From assembly GCF_021531355.1 (NCBI RefSeq), contig NZ_JADYTS010000019.1, forward strand, positions 1 to 42,617: a stretch of DNA of 42,617 nt, given 5' to 3'. Shown here in pieces: positions 31,265-40,472 of the stretch. A model generated the notes under the pieces. It was given only the letters and a program-made list of their open reading frames with translations, searched no databases and was not told the DNA's origin. Made by a program: the position numbers and the translations under genes. Position 1 is the stretch's first letter, and every line of letters begins with the position of its first letter. The DNA comes from Leyella stercorea. GTDB lineage: Bacteria; Bacteroidota; Bacteroidia; Bacteroidales; Bacteroidaceae.

Positions 31265-32991
31265 TAATTGCTATCTTTACTATATGTATAAACGTGTGCA
31301 AACTGCAAATCAAGGATACGACCGAAAGCATTGCCCTCTGAATCCTTATCACAGAAAAGGCTGAACGATTCGTCGACATCAGCCGCCGGAGTAAGTTTGA
31401 TTTCAGCAACGGCTCCGTTGGATTCCTTGTTCATACCGATGCTGAGATACAAACCAAGGTCGCCGAGGTTTGAACCCATCGTACTGTTACTCTCAGCATC
31501 CTCCGTGCGGAACTTGATTACGCTAACGGTATAGCCCGCAGGAGCTGTATATACCACCTGCTCATCGCCGTTAGAGAGGTTGTGACGTATCACATTGTCG
31601 TCCTTGGCGTAGAAGATATAGTTGGTAGAGAACCACGGATTGTACGTGATGCTTGCCAGATTAGAGCCCGGATGGAAATCGGGGAGCTTCTTGCCAGTGA
31701 TGGTGAATGCGCTCTCCGATGCTCCTGCATCACCGCCACGGCTCTTGCCTCCAGCGTCAACGGGGGTAAGTTCGTAGAGATAGAAGTTGTTGTCGGCATC
31801 CTTGAAGATGAACTGCGGCTTGGCATCGGGGAAGAACTCGTTGTGCGAAGCTATAAAACCATACACAGCAGTCTTGCCAACCGGTGATAAAGTTCCTAAC
31901 GAACTGAAGTCAACCTTGGCGTCCATCACAGGATATACGCTATGCGGCGGATTCTGTGCATATTCATTCAGCTGAAACGGGAACCAATCGCTGTTAGACT
32001 GATAGATAAAGCGATTGTTCTTGGCATCCCACAATACGTAATAACTTTCAGTTACTGTAGCGGCAGTAACGCGATAGTCGCCAGACTGCAACGATTCTTC
32101 AGCATCCTCACCAGGCACTGTATAGTACGGAGCCCACTTGCCCATGTAGAACTGTCCATCACGTGAGAGCAGACATTTGAAAATATTGCCGGTAGCTATA
32201 TTGCCCACGGTAATCACACGGCTTGCCACAAACGATGATGAAACCGCAGGTACAAGGGGTACGTCGTAAGTATCCAAAGCCTTGAACACATTGTAGGTGT
32301 TGCCACGTCCGTTAGAACGGAACACCATAAGACCATTCACCTCAGGATAAGGACATGACGTATAGCCCAACTTAACGGCATCGGCAAACGGGTTGTCGGT
32401 GATGGTTGGCTTGGCAGTCTTGTAAGCATTGCTACGGCTTTCGAACATTGTACCAATCTTCTCTACGTTGCCGAGGAAAGTCTCGCCGCCCTGCTGATGC
32501 AGGAAGAAGAGACTGTTCTTGAAGAGCAGACGGGTCTTTACGTTCAGCTTGGCATAATAGTCGAGGTCGGTGGTGCGGTCCTTCACCTCCATTATCACCG
32601 AGTAGTTGCGGTCGGTGTTGGCAGGGAAGTTGAGGTCGACATAGCCGTTGGTGCGCAGCGTGTCGCGCACGGTCTCCGTCACCTCACGTCCGGTCATAGG
32701 GTCGCGCTTGGTGGCGGTGTAGGCAGTATACCATGTGAAGTCGAGATTGTCGTAGTTGTCGGACAAAGTCTGCGAGAGCTTTGCCTCCACACGCTGCACT
32801 TTGTCTTCGGTAAGGGGCAATTGCACCTCAATAACCTTTCCCGACACGCCTTCGTAAGCCTCAGGCTGATAGCTGACATTGCTTATGTCGACCTGATTCA
32901 TGCTGTCGAAGCGGTAGTCGTAGTTGCCTTTGTCCTCATAGCACGATGTGAGGAGCAGGGCACTCATGGCTACATATATTATATTTTTCAT
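31264..32991 (-). CDS. PKD-like family surface lipoprotein
   Basis: Outer-membrane-anchored lipoprotein of 575 residues starting at the ATG at 32991 (MKNIIYVAMSALLLTSCYEDKGNYDY); the lipobox LLTSC ends in the acylated cysteine. The 16 residues upstream in the longer frame overlap the previous gene and lack a signal. The opening CYEDKGNYDY is typical of the Bacteroidetes PKD-like lipoprotein family that accompanies some SusCD pairs with DUF4843 proteins. The rest is β-rich, perhaps propeller-like. Probable role: cell-surface ligand binding with SusCD. No enzyme motif is seen. Confidence 0.85.
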   Translation of the reverse strand: MKNIIYVAMSALLLTSCYEDKGNYDYRFDSMNQVDISNVSYQPEAYEGVSGKVIEVQLPLTEDKVQRVEAKLSQTLSDNYDNLDFTWYTAYTATKRDPMTGREVTETVRDTLRTNGYVDLNFPANTDRNYSVIMEVKDRTTDLDYYAKLNVKTRLLFKNSLFFLHQQGGETFLGNVEKIGTMFESRSNAYKTAKPTITDNPFADAVKLGYTSCPYPEVNGLMVFRSNGRGNTYNVFKALDTYDVPLVPAVSSSFVASRVITVGNIATGNIFKCLLSRDGQFYMGKWAPYYTVPGEDAEESLQSGDYRVTAATVTESYYVLWDAKNNRFIYQSNSDWFPFQLNEYAQNPPHSVYPVMDAKVDFSSLGTLSPVGKTAVYGFIASHNEFFPDAKPQFIFKDADNNFYLYELTPVDAGGKSRGGDAGASESAFTITGKKLPDFHPGSNLASITYNPWFSTNYIFYAKDDNVIRHNLSNGDEQVVYTAPAGYTVSVIKFRTEDAESNSTMGSNLGDLGLYLSIGMNKESNGAVAEIKLTPAADVDESFSLFCDKDSEGNAFGRILDLQFAHVYTYSKDSN

Positions 32992-33016
32992 AATCCTTCT
33001 GTTTTGTTTTTTGAAG

Positions 33017-34330
33017 TTATTGCTTTTCTTGGGGTTCATCCGCAGGAGCAGTAACGCCGTCGGGGAAAAGACTCGGGGCTTTCTGCTTGAATATCTTGTA
33101 GAATTCGTATATCACCTGCTCACCCATGTACGTCCAGTTGAGGTTAGCATCAGTGTCCCACATCGGCGTATTTGTCATACTGGCATCGTCCCATATCAGC
33201 TTGACGGGGAACAACTGGAAGGGTTTGAAGCCATCGACACTGCTGCTGGCAATCTGAAGCATCTTCTTATACTTAGCCTCCGAGTATTCGCCGTAGTACT
33301 TCTTAATCATAGGACCGGTCAGACTGTTGGTCCAGAATGCAGGAGCCACAACATCATAGTCCACTCCTTCAACCATCGGAACGCTGAATGCAGAGTTCAA
33401 TCCCCAATAGCTATAGCCTTGTTCAAACTGATTATTGTAATTCTGAAGCATCAACAGCACAGCGTGCTTGTTGGATTTCTGCAACTCAGCTTCATCAGTC
33501 GAGCCGAGCACTTCATACTCGTTCTGAGTGGTTAAGCCCAACTTCAATGCAAATTTACCGAATCTCCAACCGTCATAATTGCCGAAATACTTGTCCTGAA
33601 GGTCGCCCCAATAATCGGGTTTGTCGTATTCGCGCCATAACTCAGTGTCGTCGAGGAACGGAATATCATAAGGAATCGCCTCTGTAGGATGAGCATTGTG
33701 CCAATCGCGCACAGCGTAAATCAGACGCGGATTGTACTGATTGCTCTGCTTATAGCTGTCGTCGCTATAGAAAGCAGCATTCTTCAGAGTCTTGGCAATG
33801 AACTTATACTTCTCGGCAGTCCACTCGCCGTAGTATCTGTCAGTCCAATTGTCGGGACGCTCATATACCTCCTTGGTGTAGATTACGAAGCTGTTGAAGT
33901 CCTTCATGCTCTTGTCAGCCTGCTCGAAGGTTATCTTCACGGCATAGGTAGTATTCTCCTGAGTGGGACGAGCCACTTTCACCTCAACCGTCTTGTCGTA
34001 CTCGCCAGCCTTGACTTCGATTGTAGGCAGAGTCACCTGCGGCATTTCATAGCCCTCAACCGGCTCAGCCTTGAGCTTGATAGAAGTAGTCTGCTCGGGC
34101 AGATGGCCCAGCAATCGGATCTTAAGGGGCACATATCCCACCTCCGGATCGGTCACGATAGAGTCGGCAAAGTTGATGGTAGCAGTCATGTCGTCAGCCG
34201 AATTGTAGTTGAAGTAGTATCCGTCCGACTCACCACCAAACAATGTAGGGTCTTCCTGACTGCAAGAAGCCATGAGCGCACCTACTGCCATCAGTCCCAA
34301 TATGTATGTTTTATTGATACGTAATTTCAT
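33017..34330 (-). CDS. DUF4843 domain-containing lipoprotein
   Basis: Lipoprotein of 437 residues: signal sequence MKLRINKTYILGLMAVGALMASC ends in a lipobox cysteine. The following region (YYFNYNSADDMTATINFADS, then β-strand pairs with KLKAEPVEGYEMPQVTLPTIEVKAGEY) fits DUF4843, an immunoglobulin-like β-sandwich in Bacteroidetes surface proteins. The C-terminal half is helical and rich in Tyr and Trp. It starts 2 bases after the SusD stop and precedes the PKD-like gene, the usual order for this type of SusCD system. The ligand is unknown. Confidence 0.85.
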   Translation of the reverse strand: MKLRINKTYILGLMAVGALMASCSQEDPTLFGGESDGYYFNYNSADDMTATINFADSIVTDPEVGYVPLKIRLLGHLPEQTTSIKLKAEPVEGYEMPQVTLPTIEVKAGEYDKTVEVKVARPTQENTTYAVKITFEQADKSMKDFNSFVIYTKEVYERPDNWTDRYYGEWTAEKYKFIAKTLKNAAFYSDDSYKQSNQYNPRLIYAVRDWHNAHPTEAIPYDIPFLDDTELWREYDKPDYWGDLQDKYFGNYDGWRFGKFALKLGLTTQNEYEVLGSTDEAELQKSNKHAVLLMLQNYNNQFEQGYSYWGLNSAFSVPMVEGVDYDVVAPAFWTNSLTGPMIKKYYGEYSEAKYKKMLQIASSSVDGFKPFQLFPVKLIWDDASMTNTPMWDTDANLNWTYMGEQVIYEFYKIFKQKAPSLFPDGVTAPADEPQEKQ

Positions 34331-34332
34331 AA

Positions 34333-35778
34333 TTAATCATTTGAAGTGTTGTTTGATTCTTCATCAGTCCAGCCATATTCCTTCTCACGGTCGGGCAATG
34401 GGAACACATAACGCTGCTCGTTCATGGTGACTATAGCGTCGGTATTAGCCTCGTGTGAGTAGTCGAGAGTCCTGATGCCATGATGCTTGAGGAAGTAGAA
34501 GTACTGGCCCTCGGCATAGAACTCCTTGCGATACTCCTTGCTCAGAGCCTCGGTGCGAGCCGCATCGTTAGCGAAACTGCTGTAGGCGTTGGAGCGTGAG
34601 ATGCCGCGATGGCTTCTTACATTATTAATATATTGCGGAGCATCGCTCAGAGGCGACATTTCGCATAGGATGTAATACATCTCCGGCAGACGTACGAGAG
34701 GAATGATGCTCTGGTCGTTCTTGAGATACTTGCGTGTGATAACGCGGCTTACGCCGTCGTAAACATACACACCTGCACCACGACGGGCACGGAAGTCGGC
34801 GTCGCGCTCGTTGCCTTCAGCCTCAAAAATGCGCTTGTAGTTCTGCAGACTGATCCAATACTGAGTGGTAAAGTCGGGACCTTCGGCGAAGTAAGAAGAG
34901 AAACGGTCGCTCATCTTATACTTGTAGATGGCAAAGAGGGCCTCGTCGAACTGTGCAGGGTCGTTGGAATTTGACGTCTGGAGCGTAAGTCCGCAATGGT
35001 TTATCACCTCATTGGCGCAGCTTATTGCATTCTCGGCATCGCCGGCATAGCAATATACACGTGCCTGAAGGGCCTTCACGGCGTAATAGTTCAATCTGTA
35101 GCGGCGCTCGTTGCCCGAAAGGCTGGTGTTCTTCTCAAAAGCGAGATACTGCTCAGCCTGCTTCAGGTCGTCGATAATCTTGCCCACAATGGTCTCAGCC
35201 GCAAGTCGTGGCTGCTTGGTGTTGTCGGCCACCACACGATAAGGTATGCTCAGATTCTGCTTACCAGCCTGATAATCCATCGGACCCCATGCACGCAGCA
35301 GGTCGAAGTGGAGGAATGCACGCATGGCATAAGCCTCGCCATAATACATGTTGCGTGTCTGCTCGTTTCTGAGCACGCGCTGTCCGTTCTTGTTGAGCCA
35401 CTTCATGAAGTTGTTGGTATTGGCTATCACGTTGTACGACTTTTCCCAAATGGCAGCCATGCGCGCCTTGGTGCCGTAGCCTTGCGACTCCTGCGTATAC
35501 TGATAGATAGCTTCGCGGTCGGTGGTTCCGTCGGGAATGCGGTCGTAAAGTTGTGCCAGCTGGTCGATAAGTCCAAACGACATGTCGTGACCGTAGCAGT
35601 CGTCATCGGTCAGGAGTATGTAGATACCGGCAAGAGCACTCTCAAAACCTTCGGGAGTTTCGTAAAGCTGTTCCGCCTTGATATTGGTCTTAGGGCTCAC
35701 GTCAAACCAGTCTGAGCACGAAGTCAGACACAGTACTGCCAATGCAAGAGCACCCGTATATAATGATTTCAGTTTCAT
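34333..35778 (-). CDS. SusD/RagB-family outer-membrane lipoprotein
   Basis: Surface lid of the SusCD importer: it captures the ligand and closes over the SusC barrel. I start at the ATG at 35778 (MKLKSLYTGALALAVLCLTSC), which gives 481 residues and a proper lipobox cysteine; the longer frame overlaps susC. SDWFDVSPKTNIKAEQLYETPEGFESALAGIY is the usual SusD N-terminus, and the helical TPR-like scaffold is visible with RLPEMYYILCEM and the closing FPLPDREKEYGW block. Because RagAB and some Bacteroides SusCD pairs import oligopeptides, a sugar ligand should not be assumed. Confidence 0.93.
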   Translation of the reverse strand: MKLKSLYTGALALAVLCLTSCSDWFDVSPKTNIKAEQLYETPEGFESALAGIYILLTDDDCYGHDMSFGLIDQLAQLYDRIPDGTTDREAIYQYTQESQGYGTKARMAAIWEKSYNVIANTNNFMKWLNKNGQRVLRNEQTRNMYYGEAYAMRAFLHFDLLRAWGPMDYQAGKQNLSIPYRVVADNTKQPRLAAETIVGKIIDDLKQAEQYLAFEKNTSLSGNERRYRLNYYAVKALQARVYCYAGDAENAISCANEVINHCGLTLQTSNSNDPAQFDEALFAIYKYKMSDRFSSYFAEGPDFTTQYWISLQNYKRIFEAEGNERDADFRARRGAGVYVYDGVSRVITRKYLKNDQSIIPLVRLPEMYYILCEMSPLSDAPQYINNVRSHRGISRSNAYSSFANDAARTEALSKEYRKEFYAEGQYFYFLKHHGIRTLDYSHEANTDAIVTMNEQRYVFPLPDREKEYGWTDEESNNTSND

Positions 35779-35797
35779 AGTGTACACCTTATATATA

Positions 35798-38700
35798 TTA
35801 TTTGAAAATGAGTGACAACGACAGAGTGTACGAACGTGCGAACGGATAGTCGAGTCCACGCTCCATCTTGACACGCGAGATACGGAACAGGTCGTTGGTA
35901 GTGAAGTTCAGAGCCAGCACGTCGATGTTCAGCTTGCGCAGGAAGTTGAACTTCTCGTAGCGCATACGATAGCCGATGCTCATGGTAGACATCTTCAGTT
36001 CGTCGTCGTCCATGATGAATCGTGTGCTCTGTTCGGTCTGGCTTGCTGTGGCATCGAGCGAGAACTTCTTGAAGTAAGTCACGTCGCCCGGCTTCTGCCA
36101 GCGGCTCGACATGGCACGGCGGTCGAGGTTGTAGGCTATGTTGCGGTTTTCGATCTTGTCGACGAGTGTAGAGTTGTACACGATGCCGCCGAACTTATAG
36201 GTGAAACCTACGTTGAAGCTGAGGTCCTTGTAGTTGAGCGAGCTGCTGATAGTGCCGCTGAGCTTCGGGTTGGTGTCGCCGACGGGCACCTTGTCGTTGC
36301 TGTTCCACTCGAATGTCTTCTGTCCGTCGCGTGTGAGGAACACCTCCTTGCCCGTGATGGGGTCGATGCCCAACGAGCGTACGGTAAACAGAGTGGTGGT
36401 AGAATATCCCTCCTGCAGCACTGGGAGCGGAGCACCCTTCGAAGCGAGCTGGCGCTCGTTGATCTTCTGCAGATAAGCCGATATCTTGCGTATCTTGTTC
36501 TTGTTGTGGTTGGCATTGGCGTTGATGGTCCAGTAGAGCTGCTTGCGTATGTTCTGGTAGGCAATCACGTTCAATGTCACGTCAAATCCCTGGTTCTGCA
36601 ACTCGCCGGCGTTGATGTTCTGCGAACTGAATCCTGTAGACGGAGCCAGGTCGTACTGTGTCATCATCTGACGTGTGATGTTGTTGTAATAGTTGAATGT
36701 GGCGTTGATGCGGTTCTTCCAGAAGCCTATGTCTACGCCCAGACTGAACTGGTCGGTCTTAGCCCATTTGAGGTCGGGATTGTTGAGTCCCTGCAGCACG
36801 GCACCCAGTGAAGCGAACGAGTTGTAAGGCTTCATGGTGTTGGTGAAGGTATAGAACTCAAGTGTCTCGTACGGGTTGGAGCTTTGTTCGCCCGTAATAC
36901 CGTATGTGGCGCGGAACACGAGGTTGGAGATACGGCCCTCGAGCCACTTCTCGCGATAGGCATTCCAGCGTACACCGGTCGACCAGAACGGAGTGAAACT
37001 GTTGTTGGCGTAGCGCGACGAGTTCTCCTCGCTCAGGTTGAAGTCGAACGAATAGCGGTTGTCATAGCTGTACGACACCTGTCCGATGAAGCTCATTGAG
37101 CGCGAGAGCGACTCCGATCCGCTCGGATTGGTCGACATCTTGTTGCCGAAGATGAAGTCGTCCATGTGGCGGTCGGGATAGCCTGTGGCTGAGAGGTTGA
37201 CGTAGTTGTTGCGGTCTTCGCTAACGGTCCAGTTGGCAAGCATACTGATGAGGTGCTTGTTGATTGGGAGGTTGTAGTTCAGTCCCAAGTTGCTCGACCA
37301 CGAGGTAGACTCACCCGTGTTCTTGCTGTAGCTACCCTTCAGCGTCTTGTCTGTCTCGTTGGCAAAGCTGGTGTGGTTGGCAGGCAGGAACTTCTCAGTA
37401 CGTGCGGTGCCGCGTGTGTACTGCAACGACTCGGTGAGGCGCAGGTTGTCGAGAATCATATACTCGAAGTTAAGGCTGCTGGCAATGCTCAGGCTGCGCT
37501 GCAGGTCCTTGATGCCGATGTTTGAGTTGTACAGCGGGTTGGTCACGGTAGTACTGCCGGCTGCCGTGAAGTTGTCGAGTATCTGGTCGTAAGTGCCGTC
37601 GTCGTTGGTCATACGATAGTAGGGGTTGGCCTGGCTGAATGCCGAGAAGTCGCCATAGGGCGAGTTGTTGCCCGATGTCTCGGTCAGGTTGATGTTGGCA
37701 CCCACCGTCACGCGCTCCTTGCGATAGCTCATGGTGAAGTCTACGCCCTTTGTATTGTTCGACGAGCCCTTCATTACACCGGGCTGGAAGCCTGCGTTGA
37801 CGCCCAGGCTGTAGCGGAATATATCGGTACCGCCGGCTGCTGTGAGCGAGTGGCGCGACTGAACTGCTGTGCGCAAGGGCTGCGAGAGCCAGTAGGAATC
37901 GACACCTGCCAGCACGTTGCGGCGCAATGAGTTGTAGCGGTTCATGCTTGGCACGCTGTTCTTGTCGTATACGCCTGCCATCCATTCTGCCTGCAATTTC
38001 TCGGCAGCGTTCATCATATTGTAGTCGGTAAGGTCGGGCGACTGAAGAGTCATCGTACCGTTGTAGTTGACCGAGAGCGCTCCGTCGGGAGCCACCTTGG
38101 TAGAGATTACGACGACGCCGTTGCTCGCCTTAGAGCCGTAGATGGCTGTAGCGGCGGCATCCTTGAGGATTGTCACCTCGTCGATGCGCTCCGGATCGAG
38201 CGAGAGGATGCGCGTCATAGGCACGATGAAGCCGTCGAGCACGAAGAGCGGAGTGTTGGGTCGGCTCGACACGTTGTCGAGGAGCAGGTCCATAGAGTTC
38301 ATGCTCGATGTAGAACCCAGCGACTGGTCGCCGCGCATCTGGAATTCGGGCTGCGCGTTAGGGTCGGAACCGTTTGAATTGTTTTCTCTCACCTTGAAGC
38401 TGGGGTCGTAGAACTGGAGGCTCTGCAAGATGTTGTTAGGGTTGATTTTGCGCAACTCGTCGCCCTTTACCGATACATAATTACCTGTAAAGCTCTTCTT
38501 GTTGCGGCGACTGATACCCGTAACCACCACCTCATCCATATTGGTTGCGTTGGGTGCGAGGCTTATGTTCATGTTACGGTTGGGTCGAAGTATCTGGATA
38601 GATTTGGTTTCGTAGCCGAGGTATGAAATGCTGATTGACGACTTGCGGTTGACGCGCAAGCTGAACTTACCGTTCTCGTCGGTGATACATCCCGTGCGTC

Positions 38701-39190
38701 CCTTCTCTTTGGTGCCGTTGGTCACCGATACGGTGGCTCCGATGAGGGGCTGCTGGTTGTCGCCGCCCACTACAACGCCGCCTATTACGAACGACTGGGC
38801 GTTGTCTTCCTGCTTCTCGTAGGGCGAGATGATGATGGCGCGATGGCCGCCTTGATATAGGATGCGTACGTTCTGGTCGCCTATAAGCTCGCCAATCACC
38901 TTGTCGAGCGGCTTGTCCTTAACGTTGAGTGTTGTCAACTCGTTGATGCCTACAAGCGTGACACCCTGGAAAACCAGGTCGGCTCCCACCGATTTTGCCA
39001 CCTTGCTGAGCACATTTCCCAACGTCTCATTACTGATGCGCAATGTCACTGGGTCGTTTTTCCATCCGTCTTCCGTCGGGCGCACATTCTGCGCCGTGGC
39101 GGTAGAGGTCGGAAGAATCTGCATGGGTAGTCCCCCGCTTAAAAGCATGGCGCACAGTCCACACTTCAATAAAGACTCTCTCTTGTTCAT
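35798..39190 (-). CDS. SusC/RagA-family TonB-dependent outer-membrane transporter with STN domain
   Basis: Outer-membrane barrel of 1130 residues. In order: signal sequence (about 1-34), an STN domain (46-120, LRISNETLGNVLSKVAKSVG), a carboxypeptidase-regulatory-like β domain (135-212), the TonB-box-like MDEVVVTG (218-225), the plug with LFVLDGFIVPM and the SusC signature EVTILKDAAATAIYGSKASNG, then the 22-strand barrel ending in SLSLIFK. The STN domain suggests signalling to an anti-sigma factor; no FecR/sigma pair is visible in the window. The gene is 19 bases upstream of SusD. Confidence 0.95.
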   Translation of the reverse strand: MNKRESLLKCGLCAMLLSGGLPMQILPTSTATAQNVRPTEDGWKNDPVTLRISNETLGNVLSKVAKSVGADLVFQGVTLVGINELTTLNVKDKPLDKVIGELIGDQNVRILYQGGHRAIIISPYEKQEDNAQSFVIGGVVVGGDNQQPLIGATVSVTNGTKEKGRTGCITDENGKFSLRVNRKSSISISYLGYETKSIQILRPNRNMNISLAPNATNMDEVVVTGISRRNKKSFTGNYVSVKGDELRKINPNNILQSLQFYDPSFKVRENNSNGSDPNAQPEFQMRGDQSLGSTSSMNSMDLLLDNVSSRPNTPLFVLDGFIVPMTRILSLDPERIDEVTILKDAAATAIYGSKASNGVVVISTKVAPDGALSVNYNGTMTLQSPDLTDYNMMNAAEKLQAEWMAGVYDKNSVPSMNRYNSLRRNVLAGVDSYWLSQPLRTAVQSRHSLTAAGGTDIFRYSLGVNAGFQPGVMKGSSNNTKGVDFTMSYRKERVTVGANINLTETSGNNSPYGDFSAFSQANPYYRMTNDDGTYDQILDNFTAAGSTTVTNPLYNSNIGIKDLQRSLSIASSLNFEYMILDNLRLTESLQYTRGTARTEKFLPANHTSFANETDKTLKGSYSKNTGESTSWSSNLGLNYNLPINKHLISMLANWTVSEDRNNYVNLSATGYPDRHMDDFIFGNKMSTNPSGSESLSRSMSFIGQVSYSYDNRYSFDFNLSEENSSRYANNSFTPFWSTGVRWNAYREKWLEGRISNLVFRATYGITGEQSSNPYETLEFYTFTNTMKPYNSFASLGAVLQGLNNPDLKWAKTDQFSLGVDIGFWKNRINATFNYYNNITRQMMTQYDLAPSTGFSSQNINAGELQNQGFDVTLNVIAYQNIRKQLYWTINANANHNKNKIRKISAYLQKINERQLASKGAPLPVLQEGYSTTTLFTVRSLGIDPITGKEVFLTRDGQKTFEWNSNDKVPVGDTNPKLSGTISSSLNYKDLSFNVGFTYKFGGIVYNSTLVDKIENRNIAYNLDRRAMSSRWQKPGDVTYFKKFSLDATASQTEQSTRFIMDDDELKMSTMSIGYRMRYEKFNFLRKLNIDVLALNFTTNDLFRISRVKMERGLDYPFARSYTLSLSLIFK

Positions 39191-39231
39191 GGATACTTTT
39201 TATATAATCTATTAAATTATTCTTTGAGGCA

Positions 39232-40212
39232 TTACTGCATTATAGCATCTATGATTTCAGCATGGCGCTTGTCTACGCAATACTTCTCCTTAAACTGCTT
39301 GATGAGGGGTTCTATACGTTCTATGTCCTTGCCTCCCTGTATGTAATTGGTGATAATGGAATACAAAACTGCGTCGCGGCACGCTCCGTCGTAGAACGCT
39401 GCCAGCTGCTCGAACATGTCCTCAATCTTGTCGGGACGCTGATAGGTCTCGCCCTTTTCGTGTGCCTGCTTGCTCTTGGTGTAAGCCATGTTGAGCAGAA
39501 GGAACGAGCAGTAGTCGGGACAGCTCAACGATGCCATGTCGCCGCGAAGCTTGGTGCCGTCCATAAGCTTCCAGTAGTCGCCTACACCCTGCTGGGCGAT
39601 GGGCAGCTTGCGGGTTTCTTCGTACATCAGGGGATATTCTACGAACGATATGTAAGCCAGTCCTTCGCTCTCGGCTGATACGTAATTCACCACGTCGGCT
39701 GCCACCTTGCCCTTCGACTGGGCTACGAGCTGGCGTGTCTGGTCAAGGAGTTTCTTCGAATCATTGATACGGTCGGCAGGCTTGACGTCTACTACGGCGC
39801 ACGCCAGAAGCTGCAACTTGTAGCGTATAGAGCGTCTGTAGGCGGCAACAGCAGCGTAAAGCTCGTTGTCGGCAACTGCCTGCTTAGAGCCGCTGAACTT
39901 CAGTTCATTCACCTGCTTGCCCTGATACTGTATGTCGACATGCAGACTGTCGCCCGGCATGAGCAGCACGGTAGTGCGTCCGTTGACAATCATCGCTACA
40001 AGGCGGTCGGTGTCAAACGCATAGACATGCTCCTCGCCTGGGTTGGCGTGAAACTCCTGACGGATGAACGGACTCTGTACACAGTCGAAATAAACCATGT
40101 CACGCTTGTAGCCATCAATAGTGGCACTCAATACGGTGCGCTTGTTCTGCGCAAAGGATACAACGCTGGACAAACATAGAAGTCCCAACGCCATGATAAT
40201 TTTTTTTGTCAT
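39232..40212 (-). CDS. secreted DUF4369-like protein lacking a thioredoxin domain
   Basis: First gene of the SusCD operon, 326 residues from the ATG at 40212 (MTKKIIMALGLLCLSSVVSFAQ, a clean signal peptide; the 21 residues upstream lie within the leader). The N-terminal half (SATIDGYKRDMVYFDC, LMPGDSLHVDIQYQGK, LKFSGSKQAVADNELY) looks like the β domain plus start of the helical part of Bacteroidetes TlpA proteins, but the protein ends before any CxxC thioredoxin domain. It may have lost that domain or be a natural partner protein. The promoter at 40286-40317 precedes it by about 74 bases. Confidence 0.75.
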   Translation of the reverse strand: MTKKIIMALGLLCLSSVVSFAQNKRTVLSATIDGYKRDMVYFDCVQSPFIRQEFHANPGEEHVYAFDTDRLVAMIVNGRTTVLLMPGDSLHVDIQYQGKQVNELKFSGSKQAVADNELYAAVAAYRRSIRYKLQLLACAVVDVKPADRINDSKKLLDQTRQLVAQSKGKVAADVVNYVSAESEGLAYISFVEYPLMYEETRKLPIAQQGVGDYWKLMDGTKLRGDMASLSCPDYCSFLLLNMAYTKSKQAHEKGETYQRPDKIEDMFEQLAAFYDGACRDAVLYSIITNYIQGGKDIERIEPLIKQFKEKYCVDKRHAEIIDAIMQ

Positions 40213-40285
40213 TATGAAATATTGATTATTAGTTATTGCTTTAGTAATAAAACCTTTATCGGAAAAATACACCAATTAAACTCTG

Positions 40286-40317
40286 CAAATGTACACTTTT
40301 TTGGTTGTTTACACAAG
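40286..40317 (-). promoter_or_regulatory. promoter of the SusCD operon
   Basis: Minus-strand CTTG (40317-40314), 20 bases, TACATTTG (40293-40286). The start near 40279 gives a 67-base leader. No other good promoter box was noticed within the gaps of the seven-gene operon. Confidence 0.7.
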
Positions 40318-40334
40318 AAATATGTATTTTTATT

Positions 40335-40342
40335 TAATTTTG
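40335..40342 (+). promoter_or_regulatory. -7 box upstream of the truncated metalloprotease
   Basis: TAATTTTG fits TAnnTTTG. TTTA at 40308-40311, 23 bases upstream, is a poor -33 box. If used, transcription would begin near 40349 and run into the foldback at 40374 after about 25 bases. Confidence 0.4.
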
Positions 40343-40373
40343 GTTCAATATTTATATAAATAGGTGGGAAGAA

Positions 40374-40450
40374 GGTGACTTAATACAGATTTACTTTACA
40401 CGGTTTTAACAATTCAAAAACAGTGTAAAGTAAATCTGTATTAAGTCACC
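40374..40450. repeat. 28-bp perfect inverted repeat (foldback) at the edge of the truncated gene
   Basis: 40374-40401 (GGTGACTTAATACAGATTTA...) is the exact reverse complement of 40423-40450, with a 21-base loop in which GTTTT/AAAAC can also pair. The right arm ends precisely where homologous metalloprotease coding sequence begins. It resembles the long bidirectional terminators of this genome but lies between divergent genes, where a terminator is unexpected. Confidence 0.85.
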
Positions 40451-40472
40451 GCGCCTCAAAGGATTTAAGATT

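Noticed and set aside
40374..40450. Invertible promoter between 28-bp arms
   Set aside because: The arms are only 21 bases apart, too close for an invertible segment; a hairpin, deletion joint or assembly fault fits better.
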